DNA of 64,000 bases. Origin: Niastella yeongjuensis. GTDB lineage: Bacteria; Bacteroidota; Bacteroidia; Chitinophagales; Chitinophagaceae. The position numbers and the translations under genes are program-made. The stretch spans positions 62,001-126,000 of the forward strand of contig NZ_FOCZ01000015.1 of the NCBI RefSeq assembly GCF_900110245.1, read 5' to 3'. Positions 43,747-54,200 of the stretch are shown here, one piece after another (the stretch's first letter is position 1; every line of letters begins with the position of its first letter). Under the pieces are notes generated by a model that was not told where the DNA came from, searched no databases, and worked only from the letters and a program-made list of their open reading frames with translations.

Positions 43747-45549
43747 TCAGTAACCAGGGTTTTGTTGCCCGGCCATTTTAGGATTAGTATTAAACTCATT
43801 TAACGGAACCGGCCAGCTATAGGTTTTGTCTTTCCAGGTAAGGTTGCCACTTACATTCATCGCTGTTTCATAATAGGCAGCTTCAGAAGCCCCGATGCGC
43901 CAGCGACAAACATCAAACCACCAGCCGCCTTCGTTGAACAACTCGGCAAAACGCTCATAGTACAATGGATTATTTCCCAAAACCGGGTCATTGATCGCAG
44001 CAGTAGTAGCGGTTAAACTGAGGTAATCAACCGGTGAAGGCGCATTTACCGGGTAACCATAAGCCCGGCGTTTTGTTTTGTTCAGGTATTCCAGCGCGGT
44101 AGTATTGTCATTCAATCCCCTGGCCGCTTCTGCATATAACAAATACACATCGGCCAGCCGGATCAGGTAATAATTCCAGGCATCGGCCGGCCCTGTGTTG
44201 TTGATATTATTGAAGATAGGGGCATATTTTCTAAAGCTCCAGCCATACCGGTTTGTTTGTCCGGCCCAGAATGCAGGCATCGACACCGGATACCAGTTCT
44301 TGCCATCGTACATAACAGAGTCGAGCCAGGGTTGCAACGCATTTACAAACAAACGCGGATCGCAGGTTTGACTGGCCCTTGCCTGTAACGACTTCTGTTT
44401 ATATACAGGGTCCATTATTTTTTCGGGATTGGTATAGCTTTTATCCTTACCGGCGTTGAATGCAGGATTATCTACTAAAGTGTAAGCACCCAGGTCGAAC
44501 CCGAAACGCGAAACGTTTTTGTCGTGAAAGATCTCATTGCCATAACCCAGCGGGTTGGAAGACTTTTCGGTCCCATCGTTGCCCAGCGCCCAGGGGCACC
44601 AGATCAAACCATTGATGGCAGTAGCATTGGGCGTGTTGCCATATACACCATAGTTGCCTTTTGAGTCCTGGTCGATATTCAGTTCAAAGATCGATTCTTC
44701 ATTGAACTCATTGGCCTCGATACCGATAAATGCATCGCGGTATTTGGCGTAAGGCATCAGGCTTTTACCGCTGTTATCGATCACATCTTTCAGCACGGTC
44801 TTAGCTTCATTCCAGTTCTGCATAAACACATAGGCTTTACCCAGCAACGATTTGGCGGCCCATTCACTGATGCGGCCTTTATCATTGCCCGTCCATGTTT
44901 TTCCTTTCAACAACTGGGCAGACGTTTTTAGATCACTTATGATCAGGTCCCACACTTCTTTTACCGTATTGCGTGTTTTTTGTGTTGTTTCCAGCGTAGT
45001 TGCCAGTTCACTGAAAACGGGGATACCCTTTTTATCGCCACCACCTGATGCTGTTAGGTAACTTTCGCCAAACAAACATTCCAGGTTAAAATAGTAGTAA
45101 GCCCGTAAAAAATAGGCCTGCCCTTTTATCAGGTCAATAGTTGCCTGGTCTTGCGGTTTACCGGTATGCTTCATATAAAAATCCGCACCCAGCAGGGTCA
45201 CATTGCAATTTTTAATCCCCACATAAAAACTTGTCCAGGCTTCCTGTACATAGGTGTTGTTGGTACTTAAATTGGTCGCCGCCATTTCGTTCCAGGAAGC
45301 ATCGCCGTCGTACGCGCTATTAGCCGTGTGCGTAGCGTTCGACAATGCCTTTGGCCACAAATGAAAACCAAACAAGTTCGCATCACGCAAATTGGAATAA
45401 CAGGGCGCCAGCGTACTGCTCACTTCGTTCAGGCTGGAAGGATAGTTGGTTGTGGAATAACTGTCTGTTGGCACCACCAGTCCGGGATCTTTCTTACAAG
45501 CCGACAATAAGGCCACCCCTATTATTATGACATTTATTTTTTTTAACAT
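43747..45549 (-). CDS. susD: SusD/RagB-family outer-membrane glycan-binding lipoprotein
   Basis: A 600-residue lipoprotein with lipobox LLSAC (Cys18) followed by KKDPG. The SusD-like N-terminal segment has YSTTNYPSSLNEVSSTLAPCYSNLRD and tetratricopeptide helices (TIDLIKGQAYFLRAYYYFNLECLFGE). The C-terminal SusD signature is present: YYLIRLADVYLLYAEAARGLNDNTTALEYLNK, then YYERFAELFNEGGWWFDVCRW. It caps the SusC barrel and captures oligosaccharides. It lies between susC and susB on the same strand, after a 109-bp gap with a hairpin and heptamer repeats. Confidence 0.95.
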   Translation of the reverse strand: MLKKINVIIIGVALLSACKKDPGLVVPTDSYSTTNYPSSLNEVSSTLAPCYSNLRDANLFGFHLWPKALSNATHTANSAYDGDASWNEMAATNLSTNNTYVQEAWTSFYVGIKNCNVTLLGADFYMKHTGKPQDQATIDLIKGQAYFLRAYYYFNLECLFGESYLTASGGGDKKGIPVFSELATTLETTQKTRNTVKEVWDLIISDLKTSAQLLKGKTWTGNDKGRISEWAAKSLLGKAYVFMQNWNEAKTVLKDVIDNSGKSLMPYAKYRDAFIGIEANEFNEESIFELNIDQDSKGNYGVYGNTPNATAINGLIWCPWALGNDGTEKSSNPLGYGNEIFHDKNVSRFGFDLGAYTLVDNPAFNAGKDKSYTNPEKIMDPVYKQKSLQARASQTCDPRLFVNALQPWLDSVMYDGKNWYPVSMPAFWAGQTNRYGWSFRKYAPIFNNINNTGPADAWNYYLIRLADVYLLYAEAARGLNDNTTALEYLNKTKRRAYGYPVNAPSPVDYLSLTATTAAINDPVLGNNPLYYERFAELFNEGGWWFDVCRWRIGASEAAYYETAMNVSGNLTWKDKTYSWPVPLNEFNTNPKMAGQQNPGY

Positions 45550-45575
45550 AGTAATATTTTTAACGATGAGGATTT

Positions 45576-45622
45576 GAAGTATGAGGTAAGAAGTAAGAAG
45601 AGAACTTTTATCTTACTTCTTA
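45576..45622 (-). repeat. Heptamer repeats and hairpin between susC and susD
   Basis: Four 7-bp units based on GAAGTAA run from 45576 to 45603. The last full one and its neighbour form the left arm of a perfect 12-bp stem (45587-45598 with 45611-45622, 12-nt loop). Read on the minus strand this is an A/T-rich stem-loop between susC and susD; it could damp expression of susD relative to susC or protect the mRNA. No T-run follows. Confidence 0.5.
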
Positions 45623-45658
45623 ATTCCTATTTCAGATCCTTGATTTCGTGCTTCGTCT

Positions 45659-48600
45659 CTAAAAATTTATATCGATGCCAGCTGAATATAATTTCACCTG
45701 CGGATACTGCGATACAGCATCCAAACCGCGGGTGGTAACACCAATGGCATTGCCCACAAAACCCGACATAGCTGCAGCAGAATAAGCGCTTCCCAATTCA
45801 GGATCGAGCCCGGAATACTTCGTAATAACAAACAGGTTGTTGGCCATTACAAATACGCGTACGGTTTTGATCCCTGCCTTTTGCAACACCGGCTGGCTGA
45901 ACGTATAACCCACCTGCAGATTTTTCAGCTTCAGGTAATCGCCTTTCTCTACAAAGTAGCTGTTTACAGACGTGTAGTTCTTATTAGGATCGAGTGTGAA
46001 TGTACCATCGTTATTCTTTATACCCAGGCGGGGCTGACCAGTAAGCTGGTTATTGCCCAGGAAAGAAGCGCCAAATACTTTGCTGGTAGTATTGCCATCA
46101 GAGAATGGATACATTTCATAGGCTTTTACGCCATTGAAGATATCGACACCAGCCACGCCATTGAATAACAGGGAGGCATCAAATCCTTTATAGGTAAGCC
46201 GGATATTGGCCCCATACACAAACTTCGGATTGGGATTACCGATCACCTGGCGATCATCGGGCGACAGGGTAGCGCCATTTTTACTATCGTGCGCAAAGAT
46301 CAGGTCACCGGCTTTTGCACCGGGTTGAGCAGTAGCCGCAGCTGCTTCCGCATCACTTTTAAACATGCCAAGCACCTTGTATCCATAAAAGGAACCAAAA
46401 GGCAATCCGGCTTTGGTAATGGTAATGCTTTGGTTGGGCATTACAGTAAAACCTGCATCGCCGGTAGAATAATAGTTATAGCCATCAAACAATTGATCGT
46501 TGGCAATACCATTCAGGTCGATCACTTTGTTTTTATTGAACCCGCCATTTACACTAACGTCGAAGCCAAAATCAGCCACCTTTCCGCGATAGCCCAACAA
46601 GATGTCGACACCTTTGCTGTTCACTTTACCAATATTGGTAAAATAAGGTGCCGTATAACCTGCGCTCAGGGCAACCGGCAGCGCATACAACATATCTTTT
46701 GTATCGCGGTTATAATATTCAACCGTGAAATAGGCTTTCCCGTTCAGCGCTTCTCCATCTAACCCCAGGTTGGTTTCATATACGGTTTCCCAATGCAGGT
46801 CGGGGTTGGGAATGGCATTAACGGTAACCCCAATATCGAGCGGGCCGCCAGGCGCAAAGTTCGTACCCGATAAAGAACCCAATCCATTGGGACCGGCAAA
46901 TGAACTGTACGTAGCCATATAGGTATAAGGCGGAATATTGCTATTACCCAGCGTACCGTAACTACCACGCAGCTTCAACCGGTTTACTGCTGATCTTAAA
47001 GGAGCAAAGAAATTTTCTTCACTGATATTCCAGCCGGCTGAGAAAGCACTGAACACCCCGCGTTGTTTATTAGGCCCGAACACCGTGAAGTTGGCATCCT
47101 GCCGTACGGAACCAGTGAGGTAATAACGGCCTTTGTAATTATAGTTGATCCGGCCAAAAAATGACTTTATCAAACCCTGGTTATCATCCTTCCCTGCAAT
47201 CGTTGCAGAAGATTGCGAAGTTTGTACAAAGGAATAACCGGGTCTTCCTACATAACTCTGAAAGGCATTGATGTTGCGATACTTGTTGGTGATCTGTTCA
47301 AACCCGGCAATGGCATTGATGGCATGACCACCAAATGCCTGATCGTACGTAAGTACATAGTTCGTCAACAACTGACTGCTTTTTATAGCCGTACGGGTGA
47401 GCGAATTCACGTTGTTGACCACCGTTCCGAAATTATACGTACCCTGGTAATAGTCCTGCGACTCATCGTAATACGCATAACTTATATTGGTCCTGAAGGT
47501 GAGGTGCAGCGGCAGTTTCACTTCAGCATACACATTTCCCTGCAGGTTATTTTTAAAGTTGATGGCATCGGCCGCTTCTGCTGCACCTACCGGGTTGGGG
47601 CCACCGAATTGTAAACCACCGTAGCCCGATGGCACTACGCCATAAGATCCATCAGCATTTTTTATGGGAATGATCGGTAATGTTCTGAAGGGCGCATTGT
47701 GCAATTGCGCTTCACTACCAACCGGCGGGGCTGTTTTACGTTGTGATAAAGAAAGTTGTTCGCCTATCTTTAAAAAAGGCGTCAGCTTATATTCCGTATT
47801 GATCCTGGCGCCGCCAATATTGGAGTAGTTCTTTATATAGATCCCTTTCTGTTTATTGTAAAACCCCGACAACAGATAATTCACCACGGGGGAAGAACCG
47901 GCGATGGACAGATTGTAATTCATTTCCGACGCATCGCGATACAGCGCATCCGTCCAGTCGGTATTGGCCAGCGTATCGATGCGATTGGCGCCTGCAAAAA
48001 AGGCTGGGTGCAGAATATTCTGCAGGTTGATGTATTGCGCTTTATTCAGCAGCGGGATGAGCTTGGGTTTGGTAACGCCACCCCGTGCATTGAGATTAAT
48101 GGCAGGTTTTGCGGAAGCACCTTTTTTTGTAGTGACCACGATCACCCCGCCGGCAGCTGCAGATCCATAAATGGCAGCAGCGCTGGCATCTTTCAGGATA
48201 TCGATGGTAGCAATATCCTGCACATTGAGGTTATCGCCATTGGTTCTAACCCCATCAACGATGTACAAAGGCGTTGGCTGGTGTAATGAGGAAAGCCCGC
48301 GGATGATGATGGTAGAACCGGCATCAGGGCTACCCGATGATTTAATGACCTCTACCCCTGCTACCCTGCCCTGCAGCGCATCGGTAACATTGGTAACCGG
48401 CATGTTCTTGATAATTTCTCCTTTTACAGAACCCACTGCACCGGTTACGTCTGCCCGCTTTTGGGTACCATAACCAACCACTACAATCGATTCAAGACTC
48501 GATTCGGTTGTTTTAAGCACAACGTCCAGCTGGTTACTGCCTTTAACAAGGGGCACCTCTTTTGTTTCGTAGCCAATAAAGGAAAATACGAGGGCATTCA

Positions 48601-48814
48601 CCCCTTCAGGCACGGCCACTTCAAATTTTCCTGAAGTATTGGAGGTAGTGTTGTTTTTGGCGCCTTTGGCCGTAATGGTCGCGCCCGGTAAGGGAGCGCC
48701 TTTTTCATCTGTTACGGTGCCGGTAACAGACCTGGGCTGGGCATAACTGGCTTGACAAACCAGTAGTAATACAAAGCCGCACCACAGGTGGAGAAGCAAT
48801 CGCTTTCTTTGCAT
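45659..48814 (-). CDS. susC: SusC/RagA-family TonB-dependent outer-membrane transporter
   Basis: A 1051-residue outer-membrane importer. Signal peptide to about residue 25, then a CarboxypepD_reg-like domain (VTGTVTDEKGAPLPGATITAKG, about 30-115) and the TonB box/plug start ESIVVVGYGTQKRADVTGAV (about 108-130). The rest of the plug includes RGLSSLHQPTPLYIVDGVRT. The barrel runs to the C-terminal KLYSAGIDINF, ending in Phe. It imports oligosaccharides bound by SusD, using energy from TonB-ExbBD. It is the first gene of the susC-susD-susB operon. Upstream, 48815-49166 holds a palindrome and inverted repeat suited to a regulator. Confidence 0.96.
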   Translation of the reverse strand: MQRKRLLLHLWCGFVLLLVCQASYAQPRSVTGTVTDEKGAPLPGATITAKGAKNNTTSNTSGKFEVAVPEGVNALVFSFIGYETKEVPLVKGSNQLDVVLKTTESSLESIVVVGYGTQKRADVTGAVGSVKGEIIKNMPVTNVTDALQGRVAGVEVIKSSGSPDAGSTIIIRGLSSLHQPTPLYIVDGVRTNGDNLNVQDIATIDILKDASAAAIYGSAAAGGVIVVTTKKGASAKPAINLNARGGVTKPKLIPLLNKAQYINLQNILHPAFFAGANRIDTLANTDWTDALYRDASEMNYNLSIAGSSPVVNYLLSGFYNKQKGIYIKNYSNIGGARINTEYKLTPFLKIGEQLSLSQRKTAPPVGSEAQLHNAPFRTLPIIPIKNADGSYGVVPSGYGGLQFGGPNPVGAAEAADAINFKNNLQGNVYAEVKLPLHLTFRTNISYAYYDESQDYYQGTYNFGTVVNNVNSLTRTAIKSSQLLTNYVLTYDQAFGGHAINAIAGFEQITNKYRNINAFQSYVGRPGYSFVQTSQSSATIAGKDDNQGLIKSFFGRINYNYKGRYYLTGSVRQDANFTVFGPNKQRGVFSAFSAGWNISEENFFAPLRSAVNRLKLRGSYGTLGNSNIPPYTYMATYSSFAGPNGLGSLSGTNFAPGGPLDIGVTVNAIPNPDLHWETVYETNLGLDGEALNGKAYFTVEYYNRDTKDMLYALPVALSAGYTAPYFTNIGKVNSKGVDILLGYRGKVADFGFDVSVNGGFNKNKVIDLNGIANDQLFDGYNYYSTGDAGFTVMPNQSITITKAGLPFGSFYGYKVLGMFKSDAEAAAATAQPGAKAGDLIFAHDSKNGATLSPDDRQVIGNPNPKFVYGANIRLTYKGFDASLLFNGVAGVDIFNGVKAYEMYPFSDGNTTSKVFGASFLGNNQLTGQPRLGIKNNDGTFTLDPNKNYTSVNSYFVEKGDYLKLKNLQVGYTFSQPVLQKAGIKTVRVFVMANNLFVITKYSGLDPELGSAYSAAAMSGFVGNAIGVTTRGLDAVSQYPQVKLYSAGIDINF

Positions 48815-48948
48815 AAACTGTTAATTTTTGGATTGAGATGAATGAGTTGTTCTTGCAAGCGAAGTCAAAAAAAGAATTAGCCGCGGGCGTTGGCAAAATA
48901 TATAGCTAAAGTATAGGAAATATTGCCCTAAAAGCGGCTAACCAATAT

Positions 48949-49003
48949 TGTAAGTAACTTACAGGCAGGCGGTTATGAACATATATATTCTGAATGAATA
49001 TAT
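48949..49003. promoter_or_regulatory. Candidate operator region upstream of susC
   Basis: A perfect odd palindrome TGTAAGT-A-ACTTACA (48949-48963) and an 8-bp inverted repeat ATATATTC-5 nt-GAATATAT (48983-48990 with 48996-49003) lie 135-190 bp upstream of the susC ATG. A -7-like sequence on the minus strand (TATATTTTG, 48894-48902) is one base longer than consensus. The position fits an activator site for the neighbouring DUF6377/SusR-like regulator (inference). Confidence 0.4.
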
Positions 49004-49116
49004 CGATCAAGTAAGTAAAATCCTGTTCAAAAGTGGCAGGTTCCAGGTTTTTATTCGAGACTAATCATTAAATGCATGGCCTTCTATTTTCGCGAACTGA
49101 TGGCCGCGCAACGGGA

Positions 49117-49158
49117 AACCGGAGACCGGCAACCGGTAACCGGTAACTGGCAACTGGT
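49117..49158. repeat. Tandem heptamer array, AACYGGN x6
   Basis: Six imperfect 7-bp units (AACCGGA, GACCGGC, AACCGGT, AACCGGT, AACTGGC, AACTGGT) with no gap between them. They begin 9 bp after the stop codon of the DUF6377 gene on its 3' side. Confidence 0.8.
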
Positions 49159-49166
49159 AACAGATC

Positions 49167-50798
49167 TCAATCGATAGTCTTTATCTGCATAACCTTCTTT
49201 TCGAATTCTTCATTCGGCACTATCGACTTATTGCGGATGCGCGTTTTGTAGGTATTGATCGTATTAACGGAATATTGCAGGATATGCGCGATCTTTTCGT
49301 TTTCATGGATCCCCATGCGGGCCAGGGCAAAAATGCGCAGGTCGGTATTGAGTAGTTCATTATCCTCCAGCTCTATGCGGTCCTCCGGTTTGAACAGGTC
49401 ATTGAACTCGGCTACAAAATTGGGAAACAGTTTCAAAAAGGCCCGGTCGAAGTGTTTCAACAGATCTTCTTTTTCCCTTTTCAGGTTGATATTGTTTACC
49501 AGGAACCGGATCTCTTCGTATTTGCGGTCGGTTAGTTTCTGGTCAATCGATTTCTTGAACCGTTCAATCTTATCGAAGAACTCCGAATTAACATTAAAGA
49601 AATAGCCTATATACTCTTCTTTTATCTTGTTGGCGTCGTTTAACTTTTCATTCGTTTCCGATAACCGCCGGTTCGCCTCCTGCATATTATGGTGCGCTTC
49701 CAGAATGGCTTTCTGCGCACGCTTTAGCTTTTCCAGTTGTTTGAACACGATAATGATGAGGGCTATTACCAGCAGCAATAAAAAAGTTACCAGTCCGGCA
49801 TACCACAGCAGTTTTGTTTTTTGTTGTTCTACCATGGCATATTTCTGTGCTTCAATCAGGGGCAGCACATCACCCACCTGTACCTTTCGCTGGCGGGCAC
49901 CAAAGAATACGGCGTCGGAAAAAGCCTGGTTTATGCAAACCGATGCGTTTTTAATATCGGCTTTCTTATATAATAAGGTAGAAAGAATAAAGGCAGCTGA
50001 GGTTTCTTTAGTACTGGATCGTACGTCGGCTATCACCGCTTTGATGAGCAACAGAATGGCCTGATCATTATCCCCGTTTTGAATATACAGATCGCTCAAC
50101 GTGGAAGCCGTAATGGCTACCTGGTGTGGGGTAAGACCCGAACGCGCCAGCAACTTTTCAAAATTCCGTTTGGCATCTACCCGGTTGCCTGATTTCAATT
50201 CTTTCAGTCCTTCATAATATAAATAGTCGTGCGAATCCTTTTCCCAAAGCGCCAGGGCAGAATCGAGGTACTGGGCACCTTTCTCATTGTACCGGGGCGT
50301 ATGGTACTGGTCTTTATCATAATCCCCGAGGTCGTAATAATACCTTCCCATCAGCGCGTAATATTCGGCACGGCAGCTGTCCGGTACGGCACTGATCTGA
50401 ATGGCAGCCAGTGAATCGAGCGTTTCTTTATACATACCAGACGACAGCATGGAGAAACCCATCTTAATGCGGGCATAGTTGATCAGGGCCGGCTCATTAA
50501 GGCGAAGCGCCACAGCCAGCATTTTTTTGGCGTAGTTGTAGGCAGAATCATACTGAAATACCCGGTACGCGCTGTACAGGTTTTCGTATGCTTTGAATAA
50601 TGCCGGCAGGTTATCGGTATTGGTGGCAGCCAGTAATTTTTTAAATGCGTCGATATTGGCCTGTTTCTTTTGATCAAACTCAGGCTGACGCTGTAATACT
50701 TCATTCAATTGTTTCAGGGAACGGGTCAGCGAATCCGTTTGGGCATACTGGTTACAGAAAAAAAACAGGCAGGCGGAAAGCAGCAGCAATTTCTTCAT
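49167..50798 (-). CDS. SusR-like membrane sensor-regulator (DUF6377 type)
   Basis: A 543-residue protein read from MKKLLLLSACLFFF; the longer frame adds 20 residues that spoil the signal peptide. TPR-like helices fill about 25-305 in the periplasm (YARIKMGFSMLSSGMYKETLDSL). One membrane helix follows (about 325-350, LLWYAGLVTFLLLLVIALIIIVF), then a coiled coil (about 352-400). The cytoplasmic C-terminus ends in a LuxR/GerE-like helix-turn-helix (DLRIFALARMGIHENEKIAHILQYSVNTINTYKTRIRNK). This is the layout of SusR, the maltose sensor of the B. thetaiotaomicron starch locus. It faces away from the GH87 gene and probably activates the susC operon and that gene in response to alpha-glucan oligosaccharides. 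Confidence 0.85.
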   Translation of the reverse strand: MKKLLLLSACLFFFCNQYAQTDSLTRSLKQLNEVLQRQPEFDQKKQANIDAFKKLLAATNTDNLPALFKAYENLYSAYRVFQYDSAYNYAKKMLAVALRLNEPALINYARIKMGFSMLSSGMYKETLDSLAAIQISAVPDSCRAEYYALMGRYYYDLGDYDKDQYHTPRYNEKGAQYLDSALALWEKDSHDYLYYEGLKELKSGNRVDAKRNFEKLLARSGLTPHQVAITASTLSDLYIQNGDNDQAILLLIKAVIADVRSSTKETSAAFILSTLLYKKADIKNASVCINQAFSDAVFFGARQRKVQVGDVLPLIEAQKYAMVEQQKTKLLWYAGLVTFLLLLVIALIIIVFKQLEKLKRAQKAILEAHHNMQEANRRLSETNEKLNDANKIKEEYIGYFFNVNSEFFDKIERFKKSIDQKLTDRKYEEIRFLVNNINLKREKEDLLKHFDRAFLKLFPNFVAEFNDLFKPEDRIELEDNELLNTDLRIFALARMGIHENEKIAHILQYSVNTINTYKTRIRNKSIVPNEEFEKKVMQIKTID

Positions 50799-51046
50799 AT
50801 GATCGTTATGGCAAATGGGGCTTTTACCAAAACTAAAGCAGAAAGGAGTGAAATCCAAATCGGCATTTCCCCATCACGTTGTTATATTACGATTATATTC
50901 AAAAAAATCAGCTGTTCTATTAATTGATTGATTAACACAATGATTTTTGTAAAAAGACATTGAACTTTTCCCCAATTTTATAAAATACCATTATACTTTT
51001 TGGCTTTGGCAGGTCACTTGATTAGTTTACAAGCCTAACGTTTATC

Positions 51047-51074
51047 GCGTTTCGCATTTTGCATTTTGCGCTCG
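51047..51074. repeat. Tandem heptamer array, GCATTTT-like x4
   Basis: Four 7-bp units (GCGTTTC, GCATTTT, GCATTTT, GCGCTCG) in the 442-bp gap between the SusR-like and GH87 genes. The two central copies are identical. No other element was recognised in this gap; the promoters of both divergent genes must lie here. Confidence 0.5.
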
Positions 51075-51240
51075 CCCCGTATACCCCCTGTTATATCATC
51101 CAACACCTTCTTTAACTGACCAGGCTGCTAAAATTATAGCTCCTGACAACTGATCATTGCCATATCATTAAAACACCGGCCGGGTGCAGGCTATCCTATG
51201 CGGTTAGCCGAACCAGCCATAAAACCAGATCCATTTAATT

Positions 51241-54200
51241 ATGAAAAAAATTGTATCTCAACTTGCTTTACTGATAGCCTGTCAGGCGCCGCTTTGTATG
51301 CTGGCGCAAAGTGACGGGCTGCCCAGAGGCGCCAACAACATGCCCTACACCCGCTATGAGGCGGAAAACGGCAGTGTAGGCGGCAGCGCTTCGTTGCAAT
51401 CCTCGGTACAGTTTGTTCAATCGGACATTGCATCCGAAGCTTCCAACCAAAAATATGTAAGCCTGCCATCCAACGGTTCCTTCGTACAATGGAAAACGAC
51501 TGCCGCCGCCCGGGGTGTAAACCTGCGGTTTACCATGCCCGATAACAGTTCCGGCACCGGACAAACCGGTTCCTTAAACCTGTATGTAAACAACGTGCTG
51601 GTAAAAACCATTGACCTCAGTTCTTATTGGGCCTATCAGTATTTTGATGTGGGTGGCGAAGGTGACCCTTACCAAACGCCCCGCACCAAAACATTTATGC
51701 GTTTTGATGAAGTGCATTTTACCGTTACGAATACGATAAATTCCGGCGATACCATTAAAATTCAAAAAACTAACGGTGATGGACTCACTTACGGGGTCGA
51801 TTTTGTTGAGCTGGAACCTGTGCCTGCAGCCATTACTCTGCCTGCAAACTATTTGAGTGTAACAGATTTTGGCGCGGTAGCCAATGATGCCAACGATGAT
51901 TACGCTGCTTTTAATAGCTGTATTGCCGCCGCTAAAACCCAGGGCAAAAATGTATACATCCCGGCTGGCCGTTTTTTATTAAGCGATAAGATAATGCTGA
52001 ATGTGACCAATATGAAAATAACCGGCGCCGGTGTGTGGTATACCCAGGTGTATTTCAGTACCGACAAACAGTTTTATGGTGGTATACTGGCCCGCAGCAG
52101 TGGCGTTGAGATCTCGAATTTCACCTTAGGCACCGCCAATAACGACCGGTTAAAATATGATGAAGCCAATCCCCGCGATGGACAGAAATACAAAATTTAC
52201 AAAGGTTTTATGGGTACCTATGGCAATGGTTCCAGTATCCATGATATTTGGGTAGAACATTTTGAATGTGGTTTCTGGATAGGTGGTTATGACGCCCCCT
52301 ACCCGGTTGATGTTACCCGTAACCTCACCATCGCCAATTGCCGCATCAGGAACAACTATGCCGATGGGGTTAATTTCTGCGTGGGCACTTCCAGTTCTAC
52401 GGTAACCCAATGCAGCCTGCGTAACAATGGAGATGATGGACTGGCCATGTGGCCTGCCAGCGATGTACAGGGCTCGGTGCAGGAACGCAACAATACTTTT
52501 AGCAACAATACCATTGAAAACAACTGGCGGGCGGGCAGCATTGCCATCTTTGGCGGAACCGGTCACCAGGTGCACCACAACTACATTAAAGATGGTGTGG
52601 GCGGTTCGGGTATCCGTTTCACCAATGATTTCGCTGGTTTTACCTTTGAGTATCCCGGCGACGTTATCCATTTGTATGAGAATACCATTGAAAACTGCGG
52701 AACCAGTTACGACCTATGGAACCAGATGCGCGGTGCTATTGAATTCTTTGCAGGTTCTGGTATTTCTAACATGCAGTTCGATAATACCACTATTCTTAAT
52801 TCCCAACGCGATGCCATTCGCATCAGCGGTAATAACCTGCATCATATTGTATTTACCAATACAACCATCAATGGAACCGGTAAAGACCCGGTGACCCGCG
52901 ATATACCGGCAGACGTTTATGGCGGTTTTGGCATTTACTGCGATGCCAGCTCACAGGGCATGACGTTTAACAACCTCTCTGTTACCGATGCAGAATCGGG
53001 TACTTTTATAAATCGCAACTCCGGTTTTCAGCTTATTTTTCAAAACGTGAATGTACCGGTTACGGGTGTAAGTATTAGTCCGGCAGGTGATACCACCCTG
53101 GCGTTGAACCAAACGGTTCAGCTAACCCCGGTAATTATTCCGGCCGATGCCACCAATAAAACAGTAAGCTGGAGCACCAGCAATTCCGCGGTAGTTACCG
53201 TTGATGCTACAGGAAAAATTACGGCAGCAGGCATCGGTTCAGCTACCATTACGGTAACATCTGGTGATGGTAATAAAACCGCCACTAAAAATATCTCGGT
53301 CAGCCCCGCCGTGAATGTAAAGGCCACTGATGAAACTGCCGGTGAAGGCGGCAATACCGGTTCTTTTACTATTAGTACTGCCGGCATTACCCAGTCAGCT
53401 ACCATACACTATGCCATTAGTGGCACCGCCACCGCAGGCGACTATATCGCCAACCCGGCCCTGAGCGGAACTATTACGCTCACCCCTTCGCAGCTTTCGC
53501 AGACAATCACGATCACACCGGTTGATGATACCCAGTTTGAGGGTACAGAAACTATCAGGCTCACCCTGTTGCCTGGCACTGGCTACAAACTGGGGCCGGA
53601 TACAGTAGCTGTGATCAGCATCAATGATAACGACAACCCACCCTGTACTGCGCCGGTTATCGGACTGGTCAATGGTACTGCACCCGTGATCGATCAAAAC
53701 ATAGAAGCGGCCTGGGCCGCGGTGCCAGTTGCCAATATAAACCAGGTAGTACTGGGAAGCCGGCCGGCAGATTATAGCGGGAAATGGCGGGCGTTGTATG
53801 ATAACAACAACCTGTACCTGCTGGTAGAAGTAAACGATGCTACCCGCATGAGCGATTCCGGTCCCAGCTGGTGGGAAGATGATGTAGTGGAGATCTTTAT
53901 CGATGGCAACAACAGCAAGGGAACAACGTACGATGGTGCCAACGACTTTCAGTATGGCTTCCGCTGGAATGACAATACTGTACATACGGGTGGTAATTCA
54001 GTAACGAATACTACTGGTATCAACTTCAGGATGTATGCCACCGGTTCCGGTTATACCGCTGAAATAGCCATCCCCTGGACAACCATCGGCACTACTCCGG
54101 CCATTGGAAAAGCCATTGGCCTCGATGTGCAGATAGACGATGACGACAATGGTGGCACCCGCGATGCACAAACAACCACCTTTGCCACCAACACTACTGC

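Noticed and set aside
45587-45622. CRISPR-like repeat at the susC-susD gap
   Set aside because: The units are 7 bp, contiguous and without spacers; this is a microsatellite-type array with a hairpin.
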